Part shown: positions 8,239 through 16,200 of the stretch, in pieces
Position numbering within the stretch: position 1 is the stretch's first letter
Layout: the number at the start of each line of letters is the position of its first letter
DNA from: UBA4572 sp049965515
GTDB lineage: Bacteria > Nitrospirota > Leptospirillia > Leptospirillales > Leptospirillaceae
Length of the DNA stretch: 45,128 nt
Assembly: GCA_049965515.1 (NCBI GenBank)
Contig: JBMFWG010000013.1
Location: 1 to 45,128, forward strand
Direction of reading: 5' to 3'
Made by a program: the position numbers and the translations under genes
The notes under the pieces: generated by a model
Seen by the model: the letters and a program-made list of their open reading frames with translations, nothing else
What the model was told of the DNA's origin: nothing
Databases searched by the model: none

Positions 8239-8790
8239 ATGTTCAATCCCTGGCACGACCTGTCCCTGGGCGACAATGCCCCCCACGAAATCCAGGCCCT
8301 TATCGAAATCCCCGCCCGCTCCCGGGTCAAGTACGAGCTCGACAAGGAGACCGGCCTTATCCGTGTGGACCGGATTCTTCACAGTGCCGTCTATTATCCG
8401 GCCAATTATGGCCTCATTCCCCAAACCTATTGCGAGGATAACGATCCCCTCGACGTCTTTGTGCTCTCATCAGAACCCCTCCAGTCCAGCTCCATCGTCT
8501 CCATTCGTCCCATCGGACTGATCAATATGGAAGACGGGGGAGAAAAGGATGACAAGATTGTCGCCGTCCTCATCAAAGATCCGGAGTGGGGTCAGTACCG
8601 GCATATCGAAGACATCATTCCCCATCGCGTCCGCGAGCTTACCCAGTTTCTCAAGGACTACAAAACCCTTGAGAACAAGCAGGTGACCGTGAGTGATGTT
8701 CTCGGCAATGCTGAGGCCAAAAAGGTGATCGAGGAGTCCATCCGCCTTTACAACTCGAAAAAGAGCCATCTCGTTAAAAAAACCCGCTAA
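8239..8790 (+). CDS. ppa: inorganic pyrophosphatase (family I)
   Basis: A 183-residue soluble family I pyrophosphatase that hydrolyses PPi to two phosphates and pulls biosynthetic reactions forward. Visible motifs are ALIEIPARSRVKYELDK, HSAVYYPANYGLIPQT and the signature DNDPLDV (Asp67, Asp69, Asp72), which binds Mg2+. A Lys/Arg-rich tail ends the protein. Length is normal for bacterial enzymes. It is followed 19 bases later by an ABC transporter gene, probably by chance rather than function. Confidence 0.96.
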   Translation: MFNPWHDLSLGDNAPHEIQALIEIPARSRVKYELDKETGLIRVDRILHSAVYYPANYGLIPQTYCEDNDPLDVFVLSSEPLQSSSIVSIRPIGLINMEDGGEKDDKIVAVLIKDPEWGQYRHIEDIIPHRVRELTQFLKDYKTLENKQVTVSDVLGNAEAKKVIEESIRLYNSKKSHLVKKTR

Positions 8791-8809
8791 AACGGAACCT
8801 TCAGCGCCC

Positions 8810-9508
8810 ATGACACATAGCGACGGCCCCGGGATCGCAGTCCAACTCGAGGCCGTCACAAAGATCTATTCCGTCTCGGGAGAAGAACTCCCAGCCCTTC
8901 GGGGAATTTCCCTGGCCATCAGCGGGGGAGAGTCCGTCGCGATTGTTGGAAGCTCCGGATCGGGAAAATCCACACTTCTCCACCTCATGGGTCTCCTCGA
9001 CCGGCCTACCAGCGGTGAGATTTACCTCGAAGGCCGTCGGGTCGATACTCTCACCCCCACCGAGCGGGCCGTCCTTCGCAATCGCTCCATCGGATTCATC
9101 TTTCAGAATTTCCAGCTGATCCCCCGGACCTCGGCTCTCGAAAATGTTGAAATGCCCCTTCTCTACCGGGGCCTATCCGCTCGGGAACGCCGGGATCGTG
9201 CCCGAGAACTCCTGGCCTCCGTTGGCATGGGTGACCGGGAACGCCACACCTCGTCCCAGCTATCGGGGGGACAACAACAGCGGGTCGCCATTGCCCGGGC
9301 CATGGCCGGTTCTCCAGGCCTGATGCTCGCCGACGAGCCCACCGGCAATCTCGACAGCCGCTCCAGCGCCACCATTCTTGACCTTCTGCTCTCTCTCCGC
9401 GATCGATTCAGGACAACGCTTGTCCTGGTGACCCACGATATGGAAATCGCGCAACACCTGAGCCGGACTGTCCGTGTCCGGGACGGAAGACTGGAAGCCT
9501 CTCCGTGA
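8810..9508 (+). CDS. ABC transporter ATP-binding protein (MacB/LolD type)
   Basis: A 232-residue ATPase with all expected motifs: Walker A GSSGSGKST (residues 47-55), Q-loop FQNFQLIP, signature LSGGQQQR, Walker B LMLADEPTGNLD and switch His in LVTHD. The sequence around these is typical of the MacB/LolD/FtsE subfamily that powers FtsX-like permeases by mechanotransmission. No strong SD is visible before the ATG. It overlaps the following permease gene by the GTGA sequence, so the two are translationally coupled. Confidence 0.93.
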   Translation: MTHSDGPGIAVQLEAVTKIYSVSGEELPALRGISLAISGGESVAIVGSSGSGKSTLLHLMGLLDRPTSGEIYLEGRRVDTLTPTERAVLRNRSIGFIFQNFQLIPRTSALENVEMPLLYRGLSARERRDRARELLASVGMGDRERHTSSQLSGGQQQRVAIARAMAGSPGLMLADEPTGNLDSRSSATILDLLLSLRDRFRTTLVLVTHDMEIAQHLSRTVRVRDGRLEASP

Positions 9509-10713
9509 CACTTATCCTCCTTGGGATCCGCTCCCTTCTCAAAAACCCCTACCGGTCGATTCTGACCTCGCTTGGCATTCTTATTGGCGTTCTCTCGGTT
9601 GTGGTCCTTACCGGCATCGCCTCAGGAGCCAAGGCCCTTGTGCTGCAAAGCATCCAGAGCCTCGGGCCGAATCTCCTCGTGGTGATCCCCGGAAGTGTCA
9701 CCGACTCCGGAGCCCAGGTCGGAGGGGGCACCGACACCACCTTGACGGCGGAGGATGCCCAGGCGATCCGGACCCAATGTCCCGATATCTGGAACGCCTC
9801 GGGAGCCCTTCGTACCGCCGCCCAAGTCCAAAGTCCCCATGCCAACTGGTCGACCGTCATTCTGGGCGCGGAGCCAAGCTACCTTCCAGTGAGAGACTGG
9901 CGACTGGCCCGGGGGGGATTCTTTGGGGACCAGGAGGAGCGGGGAATGGCCCGGGTGGCCGTCCTCGGGCGCATTGTGGCCTCTCGCCTCTTCGGACTGT
10001 CCAACCCCATCGGAAAGTTCGTCCAGATCAACCATGCCCCCTTCCGTATCATCGGGATTCTCTCTTCCAAGGGACAATCTCCCATGGGAATGAACCAGGA
10101 CGATATGGTGGTGGTTCCCCTGAGCACCCTGCAAAGCCAGATCATGGGCGTCACCTATGTCGGAGTCATCCTCGCCGCGGCCACCTCCCCCGACCGGATC
10201 GGAGCCGCCCGACGGGAAATCGAGGAAATCCTTCGTCTTCGCCATCACATTCCCCCTGACGGGCGTCCCGACTTTGAGATCCAGGCCATGAGCGACATTG
10301 CCAAAACGGCCGGACGACTCTCCCTGATCCTGACCGTCCTTCTCGCCCTGATTGCCTCCATCTCCCTGGTCGTGGGAGGGGTGGGGATTTTGAATATCAT
10401 GTTGGTCTCGGTCCGGGAACGAACCCGGGAGATCGGGATCCGGATGGCGATCGGAGCCCGTCCCCGGGACATTCTCGTCCAGTTTCTCTCCGAAGCCGCC
10501 GCCCTCTCTTTTTTTGGCGCCATAGCAGGAGGGGCGGGAGGCGTTCTTTTTCTTGCCGGGATTCATCTGGCCGTCGGATGGCCCACTCCCATTCCCTGGG
10601 AAGGTCTTCTCCTGACAGTCGCTGGAGCCACGCTCCTGGGAATCCTGTTCGGTCTCTATCCTGCATGGCGGGCCTCCCGACTCGATCCCATGGAGGCCTT
10701 AAGGTATGAATGA
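9505..10713 (+). CDS. MacB-type ABC transporter permease (FtsX-like)
   Basis: A 402-residue permease starting at a GTG inside the previous stop. An N-terminal membrane helix (about residues 15-40) is followed by a large MacB-type periplasmic domain containing NPIGKFVQIN and FRIIGILSSKGQSPMGMNQDD. Three C-terminal helices include GGVGILNIMLVSVRERTREIG, the classic FtsX/MacB coupling segment. It works with the ATPase before it and probably the adaptor after it, moving a substrate from periplasm to outside or handling a membrane-active compound. Confidence 0.92.
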   Translation: MTLILLGIRSLLKNPYRSILTSLGILIGVLSVVVLTGIASGAKALVLQSIQSLGPNLLVVIPGSVTDSGAQVGGGTDTTLTAEDAQAIRTQCPDIWNASGALRTAAQVQSPHANWSTVILGAEPSYLPVRDWRLARGGFFGDQEERGMARVAVLGRIVASRLFGLSNPIGKFVQINHAPFRIIGILSSKGQSPMGMNQDDMVVVPLSTLQSQIMGVTYVGVILAAATSPDRIGAARREIEEILRLRHHIPPDGRPDFEIQAMSDIAKTAGRLSLILTVLLALIASISLVVGGVGILNIMLVSVRERTREIGIRMAIGARPRDILVQFLSEAAALSFFGAIAGGAGGVLFLAGIHLAVGWPTPIPWEGLLLTVAGATLLGILFGLYPAWRASRLDPMEALRYE

Positions 10714-10804
10714 TCCGAACACAGGACTCCCGTTCCCGGTATACTAAAGGCGGAGAGCCTCTTTCCGACCCTCTGGCTTTGGGGTCATTGACCGGGAGAT
10801 CATC

Positions 10805-11944
10805 ATGAAATCCGTTCTCAAAAAACGTTTTGTCTGGATTTTCTTAAGCCTCCTCGCAGTGCTCAGTCTCCTCCTGCTTCGCCACCACCACAAACCCCAG
10901 ACACCCCCCTTTGTCACACGAGCGGTGGTTCGCGGAATTCTCAAAAAAACGGTGACTGCCACAGGGCGCCTCAAGGCCTTGAAAACCGTTCATGTCGGAG
11001 CCCAGGTCAGCGGCATCATCATGAAGATCAACGTTGACTTCAACTCTCATGTCAGCAAGGGAGAGGTCCTGGCCCAGATCGATCCGGCCATCTACCAGGC
11101 CCAGGTCGCCCAGGCCGAGTCCAATCTCTCCAAAATCTCGACAAAGATCGCTCTCGACCGGATCCAGCTCTCCCGGGACAAGGATCTTCTCACCCACCAC
11201 ATCATCGCCAGGAGCACCTACGACTCCGACCAGGCCCAGCTCATGATGGATACCGCCTCGAAGCGGCAGCTAGAAGCCGCACTGAACCTGGCCCGAACCG
11301 ACCTCTCCTACACAACCATCCGCTCCCCTATCGACGGCGTGGTCATCTCCCGAAAGGTCCAGATCGGACAGACGGTCACATCGGCCTTCAAGACCCCCCG
11401 ACTTTTCACCATCGCCCATGATCTTCGCATGATGCGCCTCGATACCCGGGTCTCCGAAGCCGATATCGGATCCATTCGTCCGGGACAGGCCGTAACCTTC
11501 CGGGTTCCGGCCTATCCCGAACGGCTCTTCACGGGCTCCGTGACCGTGGTCCGGGACCATCCCCGGACAGTCTCCCATGTCGTGACCTACGACGTCCTTT
11601 CCACCGTCCCCAACCCCGACACAGCGCTAAAGCCCGGCATGACCGCCACCGTCACGATCCATACCGGAGAGATTCCCAATGCCCTGATCGTTCCCAACGG
11701 AGCCCTCGTCTACCGCCCCCCGTCCCACGAGCTCAAAGACAAGACAATCCTTCGGGCCAAAAATGTCACCTATCTTTTTCTTCTCAAAAAAACGGCCTCA
11801 TCGTGGTCCGTCGTCCCTGTTCCCGTAACTGTGGGAGCCACCGACGGAATTCACACCCAAGTCAGGGGCGCCCTCTCCCCGGGCGACGAGGTCATCGTCC
11901 GTGACCGAGTTGCCAAGAGACATGGAGGAGGCCTCATTCCTTAA
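10805..11944 (+). CDS. periplasmic adaptor protein (MacA/HlyD family)
   Basis: A 379-residue membrane fusion protein. A basic start and hydrophobic helix at about residues 12-28 serve as anchor or signal. Then come the lipoyl half HVGAQVSGIIMKINVDFNSHVSKGEVLAQIDP, a short coiled-coil hairpin, the second lipoyl half SYTTIRSPIDGVVISRKVQIGQTV, and beta-barrel and membrane-proximal domains (LKPGMTATVTI). MacA stimulates the ATPase of MacB and joins it to a TolC-like channel. No TolC homologue is in the window. The order ATPase, permease, adaptor is unlike E. coli macAB. Confidence 0.92.
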   Translation: MKSVLKKRFVWIFLSLLAVLSLLLLRHHHKPQTPPFVTRAVVRGILKKTVTATGRLKALKTVHVGAQVSGIIMKINVDFNSHVSKGEVLAQIDPAIYQAQVAQAESNLSKISTKIALDRIQLSRDKDLLTHHIIARSTYDSDQAQLMMDTASKRQLEAALNLARTDLSYTTIRSPIDGVVISRKVQIGQTVTSAFKTPRLFTIAHDLRMMRLDTRVSEADIGSIRPGQAVTFRVPAYPERLFTGSVTVVRDHPRTVSHVVTYDVLSTVPNPDTALKPGMTATVTIHTGEIPNALIVPNGALVYRPPSHELKDKTILRAKNVTYLFLLKKTASSWSVVPVPVTVGATDGIHTQVRGALSPGDEVIVRDRVAKRHGGGLIP

Positions 11945-12067
11945 GAGTCCGGATCATGGTTCCTCTTTGGCTCGCGAAAAATCCCGAAAAAGTTGACTTT
12001 TATTGGGGGTGCCGGCAAATGGGGAGGACCGGGGCGGGGGCAATGTCAAAAGACACGAGGCAAGAGA
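11945..12067. other. convergent intergenic region
   Basis: Lies between the MacA-like gene (plus) and the PilZ-like gene (minus). No convincing terminator hairpin with a T-run is visible on either strand. Confidence 0.35.
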
Positions 12068-12649
12068 TCAGAAAGGCGTCACATGGGAGCGAAAAGCCAG
12101 AATTTCTCTCTGGCGAAGAATGAGATATTGCAGGAGGTTTTCCCGCATCTCTCCTTCAAGTCCCTTCCAGAGGGTTGTGACGAGGTTTTCTCCGGACGAC
12201 TGGGGGTGGCAGGAGACCACCGTCACAGGACAGTCAATCTCAAAGACCGGAAGGGTGGGAAGCTCCACAACGAGACGTCCGGAAGTCCCTGGAGCGGGGG
12301 AGAGCCGGGAGGAGAAAGTGGCCGCGGCTTCGGAGATCCTCACCGGATGAACCTCGGGCAGCAAAATGGGTTCACCCCGGGAAAGACGGCCCAGACTGTC
12401 AAGAATACGGCCAAGCCGCATGTCAAGCGATTGAAAGAGACTGATCCAGGGAATCTCGGACTCAGGCAAAGACGCACCACGCGGAAAGGCGATCAGAGGA
12501 CGTCTTCGAAATGACGGGGAGGCCAGAGGAAGAGACGGTCCGTCGTGATCATCGGGCAGGAAGAGAAGAGGAAGTCGATCCTCAACATTCAAGGAAGGAT
12601 GCGAGGGAGAGTCTCTTGGGCCTGGAGGGGATCGGGGATCTTCAGGCAA
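12068..12649 (-). CDS. PilZ-like domain protein
   Basis: About 193 residues. The middle shows PilZ character: PVRISEAAATFSSRLSPAPGTSGRLVVELPTLP, matching the segment where PilZ domains carry the N-x-S-x-x-G element, although here it reads RISEAAA and is degenerate. The C-terminus has ENLLQYLILRQREILAFR, a helix seen in flagellar-locus PilZ proteins. PilZ domains usually bind c-di-GMP; the loss of the Gly may weaken this. The start is uncertain: the frame is open to 12799, but that part overlaps another gene and looks non-coding. I chose a TTG at 12649 behind GGTGGA that overlaps the upstream stop. Confidence 0.6.
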   Translation of the reverse strand: MPEDPRSPPGPRDSPSHPSLNVEDRLPLLFLPDDHDGPSLPLASPSFRRRPLIAFPRGASLPESEIPWISLFQSLDMRLGRILDSLGRLSRGEPILLPEVHPVRISEAAATFSSRLSPAPGTSGRLVVELPTLPVFEIDCPVTVVSCHPQSSGENLVTTLWKGLEGEMRENLLQYLILRQREILAFRSHVTPF

Positions 12650-12851
12650 AAAAATCCACCCGATTTCTGGGAGTTGCCCGAGAAGACTCCTCCTTTTGTG
12701 CCTCTTGCTCCCGGGTACGGGCGCGCTCCTCATCACGACGGGAAGACTCCTCACGCTTCTGGACCGCCGTCCGCTCCTCAACACGAGAACGAGGCTCAAC
12801 CCGACCTACCGGCTGATCAAGGTTTGTTACATTGTTCACACCGAAGGCCAT
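12642..12851 (-). CDS. small highly charged protein, unknown
   Basis: A 69-residue protein, MAFGVNNVTNLDQPVG at the start, then a long Arg/Glu-rich stretch expected to be disordered or a single charged helix, ending in NRVDFFA. The ATG at 12851 has GAGGGG just upstream. The ending resembles that of the small protein at 39276-39596 (HRLDIRA). Codon use is sensible and it lies in a run of same-strand genes, overlapping the PilZ-like gene at its end. Function unknown; flagellar association is inferred from position. Confidence 0.6.
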   Translation of the reverse strand: MAFGVNNVTNLDQPVGRVEPRSRVEERTAVQKREESSRRDEERARTREQEAQKEESSRATPRNRVDFFA

Positions 12852-12931
12852 CGACCCCTCACGCAATCATTCTCATTACATCGTGATAACGGAACCCACC
12901 GGGCACACCATTTAAAAGCCTCTTGGCGATT

Positions 12932-13501
12932 TCAGGCGATCTGATTCAGCTTCATCCCCTGAAACATCATATAGGCTTCCCGGGCGGCATTTCGACTCTC
13001 TTCGTAAGCCCCCACCCGCAGTCCGGCATTTCCGATTCCGTCAGAGACAGGGGGGGACGGAGCGGGAACGCTCTGCCAGTGGTTTCCGATCTTCCTGGTG
13101 CCGTCTCCCTGGTCGATCTGGTGAACCACCACATCGGTCACAATACTGTGCCCCATCGGCTGGGAGTAAACCGAAACCTCGGCGGGAGTGGACCCCACGG
13201 CATCAATGCCGGCAAGGACTCGAGAAACAACCCCCGAATCAGACGTGGTTTCCGTGGTCAGATACGGGGTGTGCGGGCCTTCCGACTGGGAAGAGACGCC
13301 CGACAAAACCGAAGCAGGGGATCGCGACGGTTTGGGGGGAGCGAGAAGGGGAACTTGCAAAAGATCTCCCGCGGAGGAGCCAGCAACCCCTTGCACCCCC
13401 GGCCGTAACGGCGCAATGGTGGCCGAGGCAGAGAGCGGTCCATATGACCCTTCCCCCTGACCTGACAGGACTTCCGGACTCCCTAGCGGCAAGATACCCA
13501 T
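12932..13501 (-). CDS. hypothetical protein in the flagellar region
   Basis: A 189-residue protein I do not recognise. The first half is Ser/Pro/Gly-rich and likely disordered. The C-terminal half, with VYSQPMGHSIVTDVVVHQI and AAREAYMMFQGMKLNQIA, is more ordered. There is no signal peptide or membrane segment. The ATG at 13501 follows AGGAGG by six bases, an excellent start. The frame is open seven codons further but has no SD there. Confidence 0.7.
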   Translation of the reverse strand: MGILPLGSPEVLSGQGEGSYGPLSASATIAPLRPGVQGVAGSSAGDLLQVPLLAPPKPSRSPASVLSGVSSQSEGPHTPYLTTETTSDSGVVSRVLAGIDAVGSTPAEVSVYSQPMGHSIVTDVVVHQIDQGDGTRKIGNHWQSVPAPSPPVSDGIGNAGLRVGAYEESRNAAREAYMMFQGMKLNQIA

Positions 13502-13632
13502 CAGGAACCTCCTGATACCCAATTACCCTTCTCATAACCCTAATAATCCACTTTTATTTTATCACGAACGCGACCTCCGTCAAGGGTGCGGACAGGCTCT
13601 TGTCCTTTCTGAATAATCAAAGGCCATGACAT
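13502..13632. other. AT-rich intergenic region
   Basis: About 130 bases that are clearly richer in A and T than the surroundings, so it may hold a promoter for the hypothetical genes to its left. I see no sigma-28 or sigma-54 match. A small repeat GGACA...TGTCC at 13590-13605 lacks a T-run on the minus strand. Confidence 0.35.
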
Positions 13633-14313
13633 CTAGGCCACGACCCGATTCCCCTCACGCAGAAGATCGACCTGCCGGGCCAGGGCCTCTGCCGCCTTTT
13701 TCCGGCCTCGCTGGAGGATCGGAAGAATCTCATACTCCACGAGATCGGCAAGAAGAATCCAGTCCTGATTTTCCTGGGCACCGAGCATCCCCGAAAGGAG
13801 TGAGTCGATGCGATCATTTTCCTCGATAAAATAAAGACGGAAGGTGTCGTGGCCCGCATGGCGCTCGATACGGCCGACCTCTTCGACAAGAACCTGCGTC
13901 GCCACGATTCCTTCAAGTCCCTGCATATAGACACCACCCGTCTCTTCCTTTCCCTCGGCAGACCCGAAAACAGCCGCCAGGTTTCCTCGACGAAGATTCG
14001 CGCCAATTTCTCCAAAGACCACAAGAAGGCTGTCGATGTGATGCGTGAGATCAGAGAGCACCTCCTCAAGAAGAAGCGAGAGGGCCTCAGATTCGATCTC
14101 AAGGATAAAATCCCCTTTAGGGCAGGCGGCAACCTGGGTTCGACTGGCAGGATTCCCGTTGAGCTTCACCGCCACGACCGTCCGCTCCTTGGACATTTCC
14201 CCTATGACCCGGTCGAGGACATCGGCCAAAGATTCTCCCTCGTTCCAGTCCCATGAGACCGGATTCCCATCCATCAGAATCTTCCCATTGTTTGTCTCTC
14301 TTGTCTTTTCCAT
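13633..14313 (-). CDS. hypothetical protein downstream of glycosyltransferases
   Basis: A 226-residue soluble, acidic, mostly helical protein with no family I recognise. The N-terminal part (SWDWNEGESLADVLDRVIGEMSK, about residues 18-40) looks like a small alpha/beta domain; the rest is helical (LLEEVLSDLTHHIDSLLVVFGEIG). The ATG at 14313 has AAGGAG six bases upstream. It lies 34 bases after the last glycosyltransferase on the same strand and probably belongs to that operon. Confidence 0.75.
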   Translation of the reverse strand: MEKTRETNNGKILMDGNPVSWDWNEGESLADVLDRVIGEMSKERTVVAVKLNGNPASRTQVAACPKGDFILEIESEALSLLLEEVLSDLTHHIDSLLVVFGEIGANLRRGNLAAVFGSAEGKEETGGVYMQGLEGIVATQVLVEEVGRIERHAGHDTFRLYFIEENDRIDSLLSGMLGAQENQDWILLADLVEYEILPILQRGRKKAAEALARQVDLLREGNRVVA

Positions 14314-14347
14314 CCCTGACTCCTTTTTGTCGGCGTGCTTGCCGGGG

Positions 14348-16150
14348 TTACCCATGCCAGGCTCTCTCCGCCATTTGGCGAAGCCCCTTGGCCCTGACAT
14401 CCTGTTCTCTCTTTTCCGCTGGATGGCCATTTCCAGAAAACCAGCGGTCGGCCAGACGAATCAGACGGTCCACCCGAAGAACACCCTGACGGTAGACCTT
14501 CCCGATCGATTCAACCATTTCCATGAGGCGGAGGGGGTCATCGATGGCCACCGCCTCCTTCTCAATGCCAAAAAGGGTGGTTACCGGCCCCAGCGGAGGA
14601 GCAACCCAGCCCTTTTCGCGAATTTTCCGGTCGAGCTCCTCAAGGGAGGCCGCTGTCCGGGAGAGGGCCTCCTTTTCCGACTCCCCGATCTCCCCCTCCG
14701 ACAAGGCCTGAAAGATGGAAAAGCAAAGGCTCTCCCCTTCCCGGAACATCCCCCCGAGCTCAAGAGCCTGGGAGCGAACGTCTTCCCATGCTGACCGGGA
14801 CAGGCCCGATGGATCAAAATCCTCCAGCAGAATTTTTCCCAGGCTCTCCCAGTCGACCAGATCTCCGGACTCTATGGACCAGATCTGGCGATAAAGAGCC
14901 CGAAAGAGATCCTCGATTTTCATCGGATAACGGGTAAGAGGACGATAGAGGAGTCGGCGGCAGCGATCAAACTCCGAACGGGCCACAAGGATCTGCGGAC
15001 CGGGAGGATTTTCGGAAAGAAAAGACAAAAGCGACTCCCTTTGAACCTTCTGCCGTTCTTCGTTCTCATCCCTGTCCGTTCCCTCCCCCTCCCCCGCGCC
15101 CAAGGCCAGCACCAGACGGGCCACCCACTCCGGATCGATCTCTTCGCGACAAAGTGGATTCAGACAGACGGCATCAAGGCCGCAAGGAGCGCAGGGTCTT
15201 CGGCTCTGAATCACCACATGGCCCTGGCCGTAAGGGGCTGTCTCATGGTAATAGAGATTGGCAAATGAAAGGGCGACAACCGGTGTCCCCATCGCCGCTG
15301 CCACATGCATCGCCCCGGTATCGTTCGAGACAAGGCGGGCCACTCGTCGAAGGACATAAGCCAGCTCCGGCACGCTCGTCTGACCTGTAAGATTTAAGAT
15401 CCGTCCTGCGGACCAACGATCTTCGAGAGCGGCCACTATCCGTCGATTTCGGGACACATCCTCCGCCCCCGCCCCGATCAGGACGACCCCGTAGTCGGGC
15501 GCCCGGGAAAGCAGATGCGCAATCATCCTCACAAAAGCATGTTCCGGCCAGCGCTTGATTTCCACCGAAGCTCCGGTCTGAACGGCGATCCATGTTCGCC
15601 CTTTTGGGAGAAGACCGGAGTCCTGCGCCCCCATCTTCTCCGCAAGGACAAGGCCCTGAGGCGGAGGAACCTGCCCGACCCGAAGGAAAAGGTCGACGAG
15701 GTTGGTGTCGTTGTAGGGGCGATTCTGGACCATCTGGCCAAAGTAGGCGATGGCCGGATCGAGAAAGGCCCGAAAGCCGTCCCGGGTGAGCGTCACCCCC
15801 CGGACCTCTCGGGCTCCCACAAGATATCCCAGGACCGCACCGATCCGATTCGGGGTCAGATTGATCAAAAGGTCGACCGGATCAGCGCTCCAGTCGGCGC
15901 TCATCTCCTTGACCTTCCCGATCTTCTCCCGATAGGACACCGTGTCATCGAGGATCATCTTGCGAAGGGCCAGAGCATCGACGAGATAGATCTCATCGAA
16001 AAGGGCCAGTCCAACGGCCGTTTCTCCGAACTCCCGGTAGGCCACCAGTTCGATACGACACCCTTGATGGCGCTCCCGGAGGGAGGCCACCATGGGAGCC
16101 ATCTGGAAGAGGTCTCCCATGCGTGTCATGGCAATGACGAGAATCCTCAT
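14348..16150 (-). CDS. glycosyltransferase family 9 protein with helical C-terminal extension
   Basis: A 600-residue protein. The N-terminal 350 residues are a GT-B ADP-heptosyltransferase-like domain: ILVIAMTRMGDLFQMAPM, WIAVQTGASVEIKRWP, and LVSNDTGAMHVAAAMGTPVVALSF, the hallmark GT9 donor-site segment. A Cys cluster (CAPCGLDAVCLNPLC) follows. The last 200 residues are an unknown helical domain. GT9 enzymes normally add heptose to LPS; in this neighbourhood transfer onto flagellin is at least as likely. An SD (GGAGAAGGAG) sits before the ATG at 16150; an in-frame ATG at 16204 would overlap the upstream gene. Confidence 0.85.
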   Translation of the reverse strand: MRILVIAMTRMGDLFQMAPMVASLRERHQGCRIELVAYREFGETAVGLALFDEIYLVDALALRKMILDDTVSYREKIGKVKEMSADWSADPVDLLINLTPNRIGAVLGYLVGAREVRGVTLTRDGFRAFLDPAIAYFGQMVQNRPYNDTNLVDLFLRVGQVPPPQGLVLAEKMGAQDSGLLPKGRTWIAVQTGASVEIKRWPEHAFVRMIAHLLSRAPDYGVVLIGAGAEDVSRNRRIVAALEDRWSAGRILNLTGQTSVPELAYVLRRVARLVSNDTGAMHVAAAMGTPVVALSFANLYYHETAPYGQGHVVIQSRRPCAPCGLDAVCLNPLCREEIDPEWVARLVLALGAGEGEGTDRDENEERQKVQRESLLSFLSENPPGPQILVARSEFDRCRRLLYRPLTRYPMKIEDLFRALYRQIWSIESGDLVDWESLGKILLEDFDPSGLSRSAWEDVRSQALELGGMFREGESLCFSIFQALSEGEIGESEKEALSRTAASLEELDRKIREKGWVAPPLGPVTTLFGIEKEAVAIDDPLRLMEMVESIGKVYRQGVLRVDRLIRLADRWFSGNGHPAEKREQDVRAKGLRQMAERAWHG

Positions 16151-16200
16151 CCCCTCTCCTTCTCCCTTTTCCAGGCGGGGGTGATCGCCCTTCTCTGCCC

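Noticed and set aside
12650..12799. N-terminal extension of the PilZ-like protein
   Set aside because: Arg/Ser-rich, overlaps the better-supported small charged protein in another frame, and no SD.
13586..13610. GGACA...TGTCC as a terminator of the 13633-14313 gene
   Set aside because: Five-bp stem with no T-run on the minus strand.
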